In this document: in pieces, positions 25,117 to 32,950 of the stretch
Layout of the letters: each line of letters starts with the position of its first letter
Numbering within the stretch: the first letter of the stretch is position 1
NCBI GenBank assembly: GCA_944324635.1
Contig: CALUXC010000003.1
Location: 112,811-176,810, forward strand
Length of the DNA: 64,000 nucleotides
Reading direction: 5' to 3'
Source of the DNA: Candidatus Avelusimicrobium intestinipullorum
Lineage (GTDB): Bacteria; Elusimicrobiota; Elusimicrobia; Elusimicrobiales; Elusimicrobiaceae
The notes under the pieces: model-generated
Told to the model about the DNA's origin: nothing
Database searches by the model: none
Seen by the model: the letters and a program-made list of their open reading frames with translations, nothing else
Program-made: the position numbers and the translations under genes

Positions 25117-25127
25117 TGGTTCTCTTG
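25081..25127 (+). repeat. Direct repeat across the stop codon of the Cys-rich protein gene
   Basis: GGTGATGGTTCTCTTG occurs at 25081-25096 and again at 25112-25127, a 31-base period. Because 31 is not a multiple of three, the second copy is read in another frame and gives the present TGA stop. Without the insertion the frame would end GDGSLVIQ. Confidence 0.8.
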
Positions 25128-25142
25128 TCATTCAATAAATAA

Positions 25143-25172
25143 TTTTCCCCGGCCTTTAGGCCGGGGATTTTT
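25143..25172 (+). terminator. Terminator of the Cys-rich protein gene
   Basis: CCCCGGCC-TTTA-GGCCGGGG followed by ATTTTT. Confidence 0.85.
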
Positions 25173-25218
25173 GGGGAGTATTTGGCGAAGGAAAATATTT
25201 TTTTGATATAGTAAGAAT

Positions 25219-25992
25219 ATGGATTCGCACATTTTTACCGCATTATTATTAAGTTTTTTGGCAGGCGGTGCCACGGCAGTGGGCGGGGCGTTGGCTTTTG
25301 TCATTAAGAAAGAAAATTTATCCGTTCTTTCTTTGGGACTGGGGTTTTCGGCAGGGGTGATGATTTATGTTTCCTTTATGGAAATTTTACCCCAGGCTAC
25401 CCAATCTTTGGGGGCTTTGTACGGTGAAAAACCGGGCGCCTGGGCGGCGGTGGGGCTATTCTTTTTAGGAATAGTAATTGCCTGGCTGATAGATACGTTG
25501 CTTCCTTCCCACCATGTGGAAGAACATACCCTGGATAAATCCGCCAAGTTAGAACATTTGGGCCTTTTTACCGCACTGGCTTTGGCGATACACAACTTCC
25601 CGGAAGGGTTGGCCACCTTTATGGCTTCTATGCAGGACGCGGCTTTGGGCGTGTCTATCGCGGTGGCGGTGGCCATTCACAATATCCCGGAAGGGGTGGC
25701 GGTGGCGTTGCCCGTGTATCATGCCACGGGAAAGCGCGCGCAAGCCTTTTGGTATAGTGCCGGTTCCGGCATGGCCGAGCCGGTAGGCGCGGTATTGGGG
25801 TTCTTTTTGTTGCGTTCTTTTTTACATGAGGCGGCGTTTGGCGTGCTTTTTGCCTTAATTGCAGGCATTATGGTGTACATCTCGCTGGACGAACTTCTCC
25901 CCACGGCGCATGAATATGGGGACGGCCACAAAGTGATTTGGGGCGTTGTGGGCGGCATGATGATAATGGCCGTTTCACTCCTATTATTTTAA
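25219..25992 (+). CDS. zupT: ZIP-family zinc transporter ZupT
   Basis: A 257-residue inner-membrane metal importer with eight predicted segments. The metal-binding motifs are HNFPEG (in LALAIHNFPEGLATF) and HNIPEG (in AVAIHNIPEGVAVAL), spaced as in ZupT. It imports zinc and other divalent ions. Start ATG is 6 bases after a TATAGT -10 box without a ribosome binding site. No Zur-like operator is obvious. Confidence 0.93.
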   Translation: MDSHIFTALLLSFLAGGATAVGGALAFVIKKENLSVLSLGLGFSAGVMIYVSFMEILPQATQSLGALYGEKPGAWAAVGLFFLGIVIAWLIDTLLPSHHVEEHTLDKSAKLEHLGLFTALALAIHNFPEGLATFMASMQDAALGVSIAVAVAIHNIPEGVAVALPVYHATGKRAQAFWYSAGSGMAEPVGAVLGFFLLRSFLHEAAFGVLFALIAGIMVYISLDELLPTAHEYGDGHKVIWGVVGGMMIMAVSLLLF

Positions 25993-25998
25993 CGGAAA

Positions 25999-26031
25999 TA
26001 AAAAACCCGGCTGTAAAAGCCGGGTTTTTTT
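25999..26031. terminator. Bidirectional terminator between convergent genes
   Basis: AAAAACCCGGCT/AGCCGGGTTTTTT with a 5-base loop, between zupT and the minus-strand membrane protein. Confidence 0.88.
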
Positions 26032-26044
26032 ATGTGGAGCTGTA

Positions 26045-26803
26045 TTAAAAAAAGAGCGGAGCCAGCATAAACGAAATAATCATTCCCAGTGAATAGCTGG
26101 TAACGTTGGTGGCCAAACTGAGCATGAAAGACTCTTTTAGCGAAATCTTCCTGTAGTTCATTAAACGCACTATCAGCGTTTCCGTCAGCAGGCAGAAAAT
26201 CCACAAGAAGGCCGTTTCTTTTACGTATTTTGCCAGTATCAGCCAGGAAACGGCTGTCGTCAATAAGTTAGCAATACCCACGCTGTACAAAATAGTGAAA
26301 CTTTTTTGATTGTATGATAAATAAGCCGTGGCGGCCAAAAGTTCCAAAATCAAGATAAGCGCCAGCGAAAACCAAGCGTCCTTGCGGCTCCAGGCGCGCG
26401 AATCTGCTTGCTCGGGCGACAGTTCCACTTGCAGTCCGTCGTCCTGCACATATACGTTAAACCGGGCGCGCAAAGTGTTGGGCGAGGCAAAGACATTACT
26501 TTCTTTGGTGGAACCGTCCGCAAACGAAACAATTAATTTTTGATAATTGTCATATGCGTAAGCGATGGAAAAACAGCCGTCCGGACGGCAATACAATTTT
26601 TGCAAGCCATACACGCCAAGCGGTTTGCTTTCCATGCATTGGTTATCCTCGCATTGGATTTGCTCGCTGTGCAGAGGGTCAATGGCGGGTTTATCTTGCG
26701 TTTGATAGATAAAGGAAAATTCCATTTCCGGCTTGGGGGAAACGTCCGCCCAGAGCGGAGAAAACAAGCAGAAAAAAAGCGGAAGAATCAGTATTTTTTT
26801 CAT
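26045..26803 (-). CDS. Exported membrane protein, unknown
   Basis: A 252-residue protein with a signal peptide (1-19), a periplasmic domain of about 115 residues with two Cys pairs (CEDNQC and CRPDGC), then about four transmembrane segments (about 140-250). The layout, a lumenal beta-rich domain followed by a membrane bundle, recurs in proteins of unknown function. It stands alone. No family is assigned. Confidence 0.65.
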   Translation of the reverse strand: MKKILILPLFFCLFSPLWADVSPKPEMEFSFIYQTQDKPAIDPLHSEQIQCEDNQCMESKPLGVYGLQKLYCRPDGCFSIAYAYDNYQKLIVSFADGSTKESNVFASPNTLRARFNVYVQDDGLQVELSPEQADSRAWSRKDAWFSLALILILELLAATAYLSYNQKSFTILYSVGIANLLTTAVSWLILAKYVKETAFLWIFCLLTETLIVRLMNYRKISLKESFMLSLATNVTSYSLGMIISFMLAPLFF

Positions 26804-26865
26804 TTTTTTCTCTCGGTATTCTTTATTTTGTATTATAACATTAATGAAGTAAAGGGGGAACCAAA

Positions 26866-28071
26866 ATGTTTTTTACCAAGAAACAAATTGAAAAATATGC
26901 CGACGTGATGATCTGGGCCCTGGAAACCGCCCGCCGAAACGGAGCGTTTAAGCCCTATGACGCCGTGCTCCTGCGCAGCGACGCGGCAGCTTTGCCGCTG
27001 GCGCGTGCCATTTACGGCAAATTGTTGCAGCGGCGCCGCAACGTGATGCTGCGCATAAACATGCCGGAAGATTTTTCCAAAGAGTTTTATTTGAACGCCG
27101 ATGATAAACAACTGGCTTTTGTGGCCCCGGGGGAAGAAGTCTTCCAGGGCGGGCTAAACGGCCTTATTTCGCTGCGTGCCCCGGAAGATTTAACGCATTT
27201 GAAAAAAGTGGATCCGTCCCGCATTGCCAAAAGTGCCGTAGCGCACAAGCCGCTTCGCGAAATTTTGGACGTGCGCGAACAGAAAGGTTTGTTCTCTTGG
27301 ACGCTGTGCAATTATCCTACCGAAGAACTGGCCAAACGGGCGGGTTTGTCGCTTAAAGAATATGCGGCACAGGTGGCGCGGGCGTGCTTTTTGAACGAAA
27401 AAGACCCCGTAAAAAAATGGACGGAAGTTACCCGCCAGATTACCGAAATCGGCAAATGGCTTTCTTCTTTGCCCATTGAGACGCTGCGGGTGCAGTCCAA
27501 ACATATGGATTTTGAAGTGCTGCTTGGCGAAAAGAGAAAATTTGTGGCGGGGGGCGGCTGCAATGTACCTTCGTTTGAAATTTTTACTTCGCCCGATTGG
27601 CGTGGTACGCGCGGTGTGTATTATGCCGATTTGTCTTCGTACCGAAGCGGCAATTACGTAAAAGGCGTACGCTTGGAATTTGAAAAGGGGCGCGCCGTTA
27701 AAATAGCGGCCGAACAAGGCGCCGAGTTTGTGCGTAAAATGCTGGCGATGGATAAAGGCGCCGCGCAAATAGGCGAATTCTCGCTGACGGACCGCCGTTT
27801 TTCCAAAATCACCAAGTTTATGGCCGATATTCTTTACGACGAAAACTTTGGCGGCAAATACGGCAACTGCCACGTGGCTGTGGGGGCCAGCTATGCCGAT
27901 ACGTTTGACGGCCCGCAAGCCAAGTTGGACAAAAAATTAAAAGAAAAACTGGGCTTTAACGATTCTTCCCTGCATTGGGACTTGATTAACACCGAAAATA
28001 AAGTGGTTACCGCCCGCCTGAAAGACGGGTCCACCCAAGTAGTGTACGAAAACGGACAGTTTGCGTATTAA
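26866..28071 (+). CDS. M29-family aminopeptidase (AmpS/PepS type)
   Basis: A 401-residue cytosolic metallopeptidase that removes N-terminal residues. Family features seen are GGGCNVPSFEIFTSPD near 223-238, GEFSLTDRRF, ILYDENFGGKYGNCHVAVG with metal-binding Glu and His, and SSLHWDLIN near the end. Length matches the family (about 400-410). ATG follows GGGGGAACC. It is monocistronic. Confidence 0.88.
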   Translation: MFFTKKQIEKYADVMIWALETARRNGAFKPYDAVLLRSDAAALPLARAIYGKLLQRRRNVMLRINMPEDFSKEFYLNADDKQLAFVAPGEEVFQGGLNGLISLRAPEDLTHLKKVDPSRIAKSAVAHKPLREILDVREQKGLFSWTLCNYPTEELAKRAGLSLKEYAAQVARACFLNEKDPVKKWTEVTRQITEIGKWLSSLPIETLRVQSKHMDFEVLLGEKRKFVAGGGCNVPSFEIFTSPDWRGTRGVYYADLSSYRSGNYVKGVRLEFEKGRAVKIAAEQGAEFVRKMLAMDKGAAQIGEFSLTDRRFSKITKFMADILYDENFGGKYGNCHVAVGASYADTFDGPQAKLDKKLKEKLGFNDSSLHWDLINTENKVVTARLKDGSTQVVYENGQFAY

Positions 28072-28086
28072 CCCTTGTTTTTCCCA

Positions 28087-28122
28087 GGCCATAGGACCTA
28101 TCTGCTGTTAGGCCCTATGGCC
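28087..28122. repeat. 13-bp interrupted hairpin after the aminopeptidase gene
   Basis: GGCCATAGG-A-CCTA, an 8-base loop, TAGG-C-CCTATGGCC. It has no adjacent T-run, so it is not a classical terminator. It may protect the mRNA 3' end or act as a protein-binding dyad. Confidence 0.6.
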
Positions 28123-28187
28123 CTTGTTGTGAGCGGCCGAAACAAATAGAATGTAAACAAAGAAGGTCACTTTATAAGGAGATCGCC

Positions 28188-28937
28188 ATGAAGAAGATAA
28201 TTCTGTTGTTGGTTACGGCCGTTGTTTCCCCTTGTTTGTTCGCCCAGTCTGCGGTGAACGTTTCCGCCATTGAACGGGCGGCCAAAACGGCTAAAGACAA
28301 AAAAGTTTCCCAAGTTCAAACGCTTGAAAAGCAAACCCTTTCCGCCCTGGAAAGCTTCCGCAAGCAGGCGCTGTCGTATAATTATTACGACTATAACTTT
28401 ATGTTCCAGTCTATGGACTGCCTGCGCGAAGCCTATATGGCGCTGCGCGCTAAAGATCCGTCCGCCGCGCGTGCTTTGGCCGTCCAGCTAAATGAGCCCA
28501 TTAAAATTGCCAACGGCAACAAAACCATTAAGCTGGTATCCTACCTGAATATGGAAACCTGCACCTTGTGGGAAAGCGAACAAGTGAAGTTTGATGCTTT
28601 TGGCCGCGCCTTGGAAGCAGATTTGAAAAACGTCTTGCCGAAAGATTTTGAGCAGGCCTTGAATTCTTTCCGCAAATACGTACAGAACGCCAAAGAACTC
28701 AATTCTTCCTATGTCTTGCAAAGCATGATGCCGGCGATGGATTCTTTCAATGATAATGTAAAAAAGGATCCGGCTTCCGCGCGGGCCATGGCCAAAGCTT
28801 TCCAACAGCCTATTAAAGCCGGCTGGGGTTACACGGTGGTAGCTTCCGACTTTATCTCGGACCATGCCTGCGAAGTTTGGCCGATTCAGGACGAATTGGA
28901 ATCTTTTAGAGATTTGTTGGTTAAATACAGCCGCTAA
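28188..28937 (+). CDS. Exported protein with an internal duplication, unknown
   Basis: A 249-residue protein with a signal peptide (1-20) and two homologous repeats of about 90 residues (52-141 and 157-246). They share the pattern FRK, QSM, KDPxxARAxA, PIK, a Cys-x-x-x-W or Cys-x-x-W motif and a Phe-rich ending. The single cysteine per repeat (125 and 228) could pair. I know no family with this pattern. It has an AAGGAGA ribosome binding site and is monocistronic with a terminator. Confidence 0.72.
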   Translation: MKKIILLLVTAVVSPCLFAQSAVNVSAIERAAKTAKDKKVSQVQTLEKQTLSALESFRKQALSYNYYDYNFMFQSMDCLREAYMALRAKDPSAARALAVQLNEPIKIANGNKTIKLVSYLNMETCTLWESEQVKFDAFGRALEADLKNVLPKDFEQALNSFRKYVQNAKELNSSYVLQSMMPAMDSFNDNVKKDPASARAMAKAFQQPIKAGWGYTVVASDFISDHACEVWPIQDELESFRDLLVKYSR

Positions 28938-28960
28938 TAGATTCTTGTATTAACTATCTA

Positions 28961-28989
28961 ACGCCCGCTTTTATAAGCGGGCGTTTTTG
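28961..28989 (+). terminator. Terminator of the duplicated-domain protein gene
   Basis: ACGCCCGCTT-TTAT-AAGCGGGCGT followed by TTTTT. Confidence 0.9.
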
Positions 28990-29111
28990 TTTGAAAATCG
29001 CGCACAGGAGCTCCGCCATGAGCTCGGAGGGGGGAATGTAGCAGAATAAAAACGGAACGCTTAGAAAAGCGTTTTGGCTCTCTCAATCCGGCTCGGGGTG
29101 GAAAGAAGGCA

Positions 29112-29137
29112 TAAAAAAACCGGGCCTTTCGGCCCAG
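29112..29137 (-). terminator. Terminator of the anaerobic ribonucleotide reductase cluster
   Basis: CTGGGCC-GAAA-GGCCCGG on the minus strand followed by seven Ts, about 19 bases after the nrdG stop. Confidence 0.85.
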
Positions 29138-29155
29138 GAGGCATAAACTAAAAGG

Positions 29156-29779
29156 TTAAATCTCTTTGTGGAGAACTTTTAGTGCGGCTTTTTCTTTGGC
29201 AACGGGCAAACATTCCTGTACGCGGTAATTTTTGCCGTCCACCAATTGGGAAATGGCTGCGATATCCGCGTCCGTAAGGACTTCTTTGTCGTACGTGGTG
29301 CGGAATTCATAGCCCAAGCCGGAATTGCGGATAATATCCATGGATTTGCGCAAAATGGCCGGATTAAATTCCACCCCTGTGATTAAGGCGTATTTTTCCA
29401 GCGGTGCTTTGAGATCCATGGCGATAAAATCCACCAATTTTTTGTCTATTAATTGCTGAACCATTTCCGGGCGGGTGCCGTTGGTGTCCAACTTAACGGC
29501 ATAGCCCATGGCTTTGATTTTGGCCAGGAATTCGGGTAAATCGTCAAACAAGGTGGGTTCTCCGCCCGTAACGACCACCCCTTCCAAGGTGCCCTGACGA
29601 CGCTTTAAGAAAGCGTCAATTTCTTCTTCGGCAACGGGTTCCGCAAACATATGCGGGTACACCAATTCCGGGTTGTGGCAGTAGCGACAGCGAAAGTTGC
29701 AGCCTTGCGTAAAAATCACCGCCGCCGGACGGCCCGGGAAGTCAATCAGCGTAAATTTAATCAGTCCGCCTAGTTTCAT
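29156..29779 (-). CDS. nrdG: Anaerobic ribonucleotide reductase activating protein (radical SAM)
   Basis: A 207-residue radical-SAM enzyme that places the glycyl radical on the class III reductase. The [4Fe-4S] cysteines are Cys27, Cys31 and Cys34 (CNFRCRYC), followed by HNPELV. VVTGGEPT is the SAM-binding GGE motif. It is of the NrdG2-like group, which begins near IKFTLIDFPG. It lies 30 bases downstream of the small glycyl-radical gene. Confidence 0.93.
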   Translation of the reverse strand: MKLGGLIKFTLIDFPGRPAAVIFTQGCNFRCRYCHNPELVYPHMFAEPVAEEEIDAFLKRRQGTLEGVVVTGGEPTLFDDLPEFLAKIKAMGYAVKLDTNGTRPEMVQQLIDKKLVDFIAMDLKAPLEKYALITGVEFNPAILRKSMDIIRNSGLGYEFRTTYDKEVLTDADIAAISQLVDGKNYRVQECLPVAKEKAALKVLHKEI

Positions 29780-29809
29780 ACAAGAACCCGTTGCGTAAGA
29801 AGATAAAAG

Positions 29810-30028
29810 TTATTTGTCGCTGGCGCAGTCGCAGCCGCAGCCGCAGCCCACGTGCATGGTTTTGCGCATGGCAAATTCTTCTTTTTTGCCTTTGTTCCAG
29901 TTCTGTACGGGGCGCAGATAGCCTACGACTCTGGAGTATACTTCGCATTTGGAACCGTGAACTTCGTTCATTTCTTTTTTGAGTTCCGAAATTTTGTTTT
30001 CAACAACTTGTTTTTCCTGTGCAGTCAT
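29810..30028 (-). CDS. Free-standing glycyl-radical domain of class III ribonucleotide reductase
   Basis: A 72-residue protein. Residues 28-55 (CEVYSRVVGYLRPVQNWNKG and on) match the C-terminal glycyl-radical end of NrdD, with Gly36 in RVVGY as the expected radical site. The first 24 residues look like an amphipathic helix. The tail is Cys-rich (CGCGCDC). The large NrdD upstream (30182-32242) stops before this segment, so the two gene products should assemble. It has its own promoter-like sequence and an AGGAGAAAA ribosome binding site. It is comparable to YfiD/GrcA, a spare radical domain, but here the main subunit has none. Confidence 0.85.
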   Translation of the reverse strand: MTAQEKQVVENKISELKKEMNEVHGSKCEVYSRVVGYLRPVQNWNKGKKEEFAMRKTMHVGCGCGCDCASDK

Positions 30029-30091
30029 GATTTTTTCTCCTAAATGTTAACCGTGTAAAAACGGAGTCGGGCCCGTGAAACCCGTTACTTT

Positions 30092-30120
30092 ATTATGGCA
30101 CTTTGCCATACCCGTTTCAA
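30092..30120 (-). promoter_or_regulatory. Separate promoter, with dyad, for the glycyl-radical gene
   Basis: Minus-strand TTGAAA (30115-30120), a 17-bp spacer and CATAAT (30092-30097). A perfect 6-5-6 palindrome (TATGGC/GCCATA, 30094-30110) overlaps the -10 and spacer, which suits a repressor site. Confidence 0.6.
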
Positions 30121-30123
30121 CTG

Positions 30124-30166
30124 CTTTTTTGGGTTATATTTTGCTTAAAAACATAACCCAAAAAAG
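30124..30166 (-). terminator. 14-bp hairpin between nrdD and the glycyl-radical gene
   Basis: CTTTTTTGGGTTAT and ATAACCCAAAAAAG flank a 15-base loop, 15 bases after the nrdD stop. The stem itself is T-rich but no T-run follows; it may be a partial terminator or a processing site that sets the ratio of the two subunits. Confidence 0.55.
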
Positions 30167-30181
30167 ATATTTTTTGAAGAA

Positions 30182-32242
30182 CTATTTGCTGTAGAGCTGT
30201 TCTTCTAAAAGGCGTACTTGGCGTTCCAGCTCCTGCATGCGTTCGGCTTTGCATTTGGGGCATTCAAAATGTTCGCCTTCAATGTAGCCGCATTTGGGGC
30301 AGATGCTGAACGTCGGCGTGATGGAGAAGTACGGCAGCGTGTATTTCTCGCACACGGTTTTGATGAATTTCTTCATCGCTTCCAAATCTTTAATTCTTTC
30401 GCCCGTGAAAATGTGCTGTACCGTACCGCCGGTGTATTTGGCCTGGATCGTGCTCTGCAGGTCCAGCATTTCAAACACGTCGTCGGTATAGTTGACGGGC
30501 AGCTGCGAAGAGTTGGTGTAGAAAGGCTGATGGCCCTGTTTGTACAATTCTTCGTTGGCGCATTTAATTTCCGGATAGCGTTCCTTATCCAGCTTGGCCA
30601 AGCGGTAGGACGTACCTTCGGCCGGGGTGGCTTCCAGGTTGTAGTTGTTGCCGGTTTCTTCCTGGAATTTCACCAAGGTTTCGCGCATGAACGTAAGCAC
30701 TTTTTCGGCGAACGCACGGCCTTTTTCGGAGCCGATGTCTTCCCCGATTAAGTTGATGGCCGCTTCGTTTAAGCCCACCAAACCAATCGTGGAGAAGTGG
30801 TTTTTCCAGAATTCGTTAAAGCGCTGGCGGATAGAACGCAGGTAGAAGCTCATGTACGGATACAGGTTGCCTCTGGTGAAGCGTTCAATCACTTTGCGTT
30901 TAATTTCCAAGCTGGTTTTGGCCACTTCCATGCGGTCTTTCAAATTGGCGAAGAATTCATCTTCGTTCTTGGACAGATACCCCAAGCGCGGCAAGTTGAT
31001 GGTCACTACGCCGATGGAACCCGTAAGAGGAGCCGAACCGAATAATCCGCCGCCGCGTTTTCTGAGTTCGCGGTTGTCAATGCGCAGACGGCAGCACATG
31101 GAGCGGGCGTCTTCGGGGTTCATGTCGGAGTTGATAAAGTTGGCAAAGTACGGGATACCGTATTTAGCTGTCATTTCCCACAGCGGGGTGAGTTTGGGGT
31201 TGTCCCAGTCAAAATCTTTGGTGATGTTGTACGTCGGAATCGGGAAGGTGAACACGCGGCCTTTGGCGTCCCCCGCGAGCATGACTTCGCAGAAAGCGCG
31301 GTTGAGCATGTCCATTTCTTCCTGGAATTCGCCGTAGGTTTTATCCTGCAGCTTGCCGCCGATGATGACGGGCTGGTCCTTATAATAGGAAGGCACCGTC
31401 AAGTCCAGCGTCAGGTTGGTAAACGGCGTTTGGAAGCCGACGCGGGTGGGCACGTTTACGTTGAACAAGAATTCCTGCAGGGCTTGTTTTACTTCATCGT
31501 AAGACAATTTATCGTAATAGATGAAAGGAGCGAGCAGCGTGTCAAAGTTAGAGAACGCCTGCGCGCCGGCGCTTTCACCCTGCAAGGTATAGAAAAAGTT
31601 GACCACTTGGCCCAAAGCGGTGCGCAGGTGTTTGGCGGGTTTGCTTTCGGCTTTGCCCACAACGCCCGTAAAACCGCTTAACAGCAGGTCCTGCAAGTCC
31701 CAGCCGACGCAGTACGCGCCCAACAGGCCCAAATCGTGCAAGTGAAAATCCCCTTCGGAGTGCATGCGGCGCACATTTTCCGGATAGATTTTGTTCAGCC
31801 AATACACTTTGCTGATTTCGGAGGAGATATAGTTATTCAACCCCTGCAGCGAGTAGCCCATGTTGCTGTTTTCGTTCACCTGCCAGTCAATTTTTTGCAG
31901 GTACTGGTCTACCAGGTCCACGTTAAATTTGGAAGAAATTTCGCGCATGCGGGCGTGCTGATCGCGGTACAAAATGTAGGCTTTGGCCGTTTTGTGATAG
32001 TTGGACGTAAGCAATACGTCTTCCACGATATCCTGCACGTTTTCCACGTTCGGCACGGTGTCCGAATAAAGCTGTTGGATAATGTTGATAGCGCGAATCG
32101 TCAATTTTTTGGCGGTTTCCGAATCAAATTCGCCCGTCGCTTCGGCCGCTTTGCAAATGGCTTTGGTGATTTTTTTGGAATCAAAGCGCTGGGTGGTACC
32201 GTCTCTTTTGACGATATGAGTAATTACTTCAGAGTTTTCCAT
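30182..32242 (-). CDS. nrdD: Anaerobic ribonucleoside-triphosphate reductase, large part without the glycyl-radical tail
   Basis: A 686-residue class III reductase. It has an N-terminal ATP-cone (about 5-95, VKRDGTTQRFDSKKI) and a catalytic barrel with SMCCRLRIDNRELRKRGGG at 381-399 and GSIGVVTINLPRLGYL. A zinc site follows (Cys648, Cys651, Cys661, Cys664). It then ends with a charged helix (ERMQELERQVRLLEEQL). The expected RVxGY glycyl-radical segment after the zinc site is absent and is found in the next gene. The terminal helix could pair with the N-terminal helix of that small protein. It makes dNTPs without oxygen. Confidence 0.92.
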   Translation of the reverse strand: MENSEVITHIVKRDGTTQRFDSKKITKAICKAAEATGEFDSETAKKLTIRAINIIQQLYSDTVPNVENVQDIVEDVLLTSNYHKTAKAYILYRDQHARMREISSKFNVDLVDQYLQKIDWQVNENSNMGYSLQGLNNYISSEISKVYWLNKIYPENVRRMHSEGDFHLHDLGLLGAYCVGWDLQDLLLSGFTGVVGKAESKPAKHLRTALGQVVNFFYTLQGESAGAQAFSNFDTLLAPFIYYDKLSYDEVKQALQEFLFNVNVPTRVGFQTPFTNLTLDLTVPSYYKDQPVIIGGKLQDKTYGEFQEEMDMLNRAFCEVMLAGDAKGRVFTFPIPTYNITKDFDWDNPKLTPLWEMTAKYGIPYFANFINSDMNPEDARSMCCRLRIDNRELRKRGGGLFGSAPLTGSIGVVTINLPRLGYLSKNEDEFFANLKDRMEVAKTSLEIKRKVIERFTRGNLYPYMSFYLRSIRQRFNEFWKNHFSTIGLVGLNEAAINLIGEDIGSEKGRAFAEKVLTFMRETLVKFQEETGNNYNLEATPAEGTSYRLAKLDKERYPEIKCANEELYKQGHQPFYTNSSQLPVNYTDDVFEMLDLQSTIQAKYTGGTVQHIFTGERIKDLEAMKKFIKTVCEKYTLPYFSITPTFSICPKCGYIEGEHFECPKCKAERMQELERQVRLLEEQLYSK

Positions 32243-32434
32243 AATAATTGTCCTGGTAGAAAAGAATTGATTGTTTGCAAAAATTTTTACAACTTCTAAA
32301 ATTTTGGCATATACAAACTAAAAATGCAAATCCCGTCTAAACTTATTTGTTTTGATGTTTCCAAAAAACGTATCTCTCGTCGAGAAAATGCTTTTTGAAG
32401 CGACCGGGAGAAGGAAGCGTAGCCCTTTTCTTAA

Positions 32435-32469
32435 TAGTAATTATTACTAATAGCAAAGGTGTTTGTCAA
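32435..32469 (-). promoter_or_regulatory. nrdD promoter with 7-1-7 Fur-family-like operator
   Basis: Minus-strand TTGACA (32464-32469), a 17-bp spacer and TAATAA (32441-32446). The perfect dyad TAGTAAT-T-ATTACTA (32435-32449) covers the -10. A 7-1-7 layout with ATTA cores is typical of Fur, PerR and Zur boxes. Confidence 0.6.
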
Positions 32470-32571
32470 ACATTTTAAGGACCTATTTGGATATATCCTT
32501 AAAAAACAAAGGAAAAGGAGCTAAAAAATTTTTGTTTGGATTTTTGTTTTGGAACTAATTTATTTCGGGGC

Positions 32572-32600
32572 TTGACGGAAGCGGAGGAAGTGTCTAAAAT
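32572..32600 (+). promoter_or_regulatory. Promoter of the small membrane protein gene
   Basis: TTGACG (32572-32577), a 17-bp spacer and TAAAAT (32595-32600), 28 bases before the start codon. Confidence 0.65.
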
Positions 32601-32628
32601 AAGAAAAAAGGCTGTAAAGGGGGAAAAT

Positions 32629-32886
32629 ATGGATTTTTACCAGTGGTGTGTGTTGGCGGCGGTAGTCGCTTTTGTGGTGTTTGTGGCGTTTGCGGTGCGG
32701 GCGTTTTTGCAAATCACGCGCACGGCCGAAGCGGTGGAGTACTTGGCTATTTCCACGGCGGAAAATGTGGATAAGGCCAAAAGCGCTTTTGATTTAATAG
32801 ATAATGTATCTACGTTGTTGGATTCCACTTTTTATAAAGTGATGAAGCTGGGTATGGACGTGGTGAAACATTACCGCGCCAAATAA
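32629..32886 (+). CDS. Small membrane protein, DUF948-like
   Basis: An 85-residue protein with one N-terminal membrane span (about 6-28) and a helical cytosolic part (TAENVDKAKSAFDLIDNVSTLL). This resembles the small DUF948/YtxG-type envelope proteins, but the match is loose. I chose ATG at 32629, with AAGGGGG upstream, over an earlier in-frame ATG that lies before the promoter. It is monocistronic. Confidence 0.68.
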   Translation: MDFYQWCVLAAVVAFVVFVAFAVRAFLQITRTAEAVEYLAISTAENVDKAKSAFDLIDNVSTLLDSTFYKVMKLGMDVVKHYRAK

Positions 32887-32904
32887 TTATATTTGTTGCA
32901 AAAA

Positions 32905-32931
32905 AAGCCCTCCCGGTTGGGAGGGTTTTTT
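32905..32931. terminator. Bidirectional terminator
   Basis: CCCTCCC-GGTT-GGGAGGG with A and T runs, between convergent genes. Confidence 0.88.
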
Positions 32932-32950
32932 ATTATATGTTTGTTGGGTG

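Larger units (their letters stand above)
32243..32628. other. 386-base regulatory gap between divergent genes
   Basis: This holds the nrdD promoter with a Fur-like dyad, a presumed 190-base nrdD leader without recognised riboswitch motifs (a small TCTCG-T-CGAGA hairpin is present), and, on the other side, the promoter of the small membrane gene. No cobalamin riboswitch core and no clear NrdR boxes were found. Confidence 0.5.

Noticed and set aside
32243..32470. Cobalamin or other riboswitch in the nrdD leader
   Set aside because: No B12-box or conserved riboswitch core was found; only a small hairpin and a promoter dyad are present.
32536..32628. Longer start for the small membrane protein
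   Set aside because: It would lie upstream of the TTGACG-17-TAAAAT promoter and has no ribosome binding site; ATG 32629 follows AAGGGGG and gives an N-terminal membrane span.
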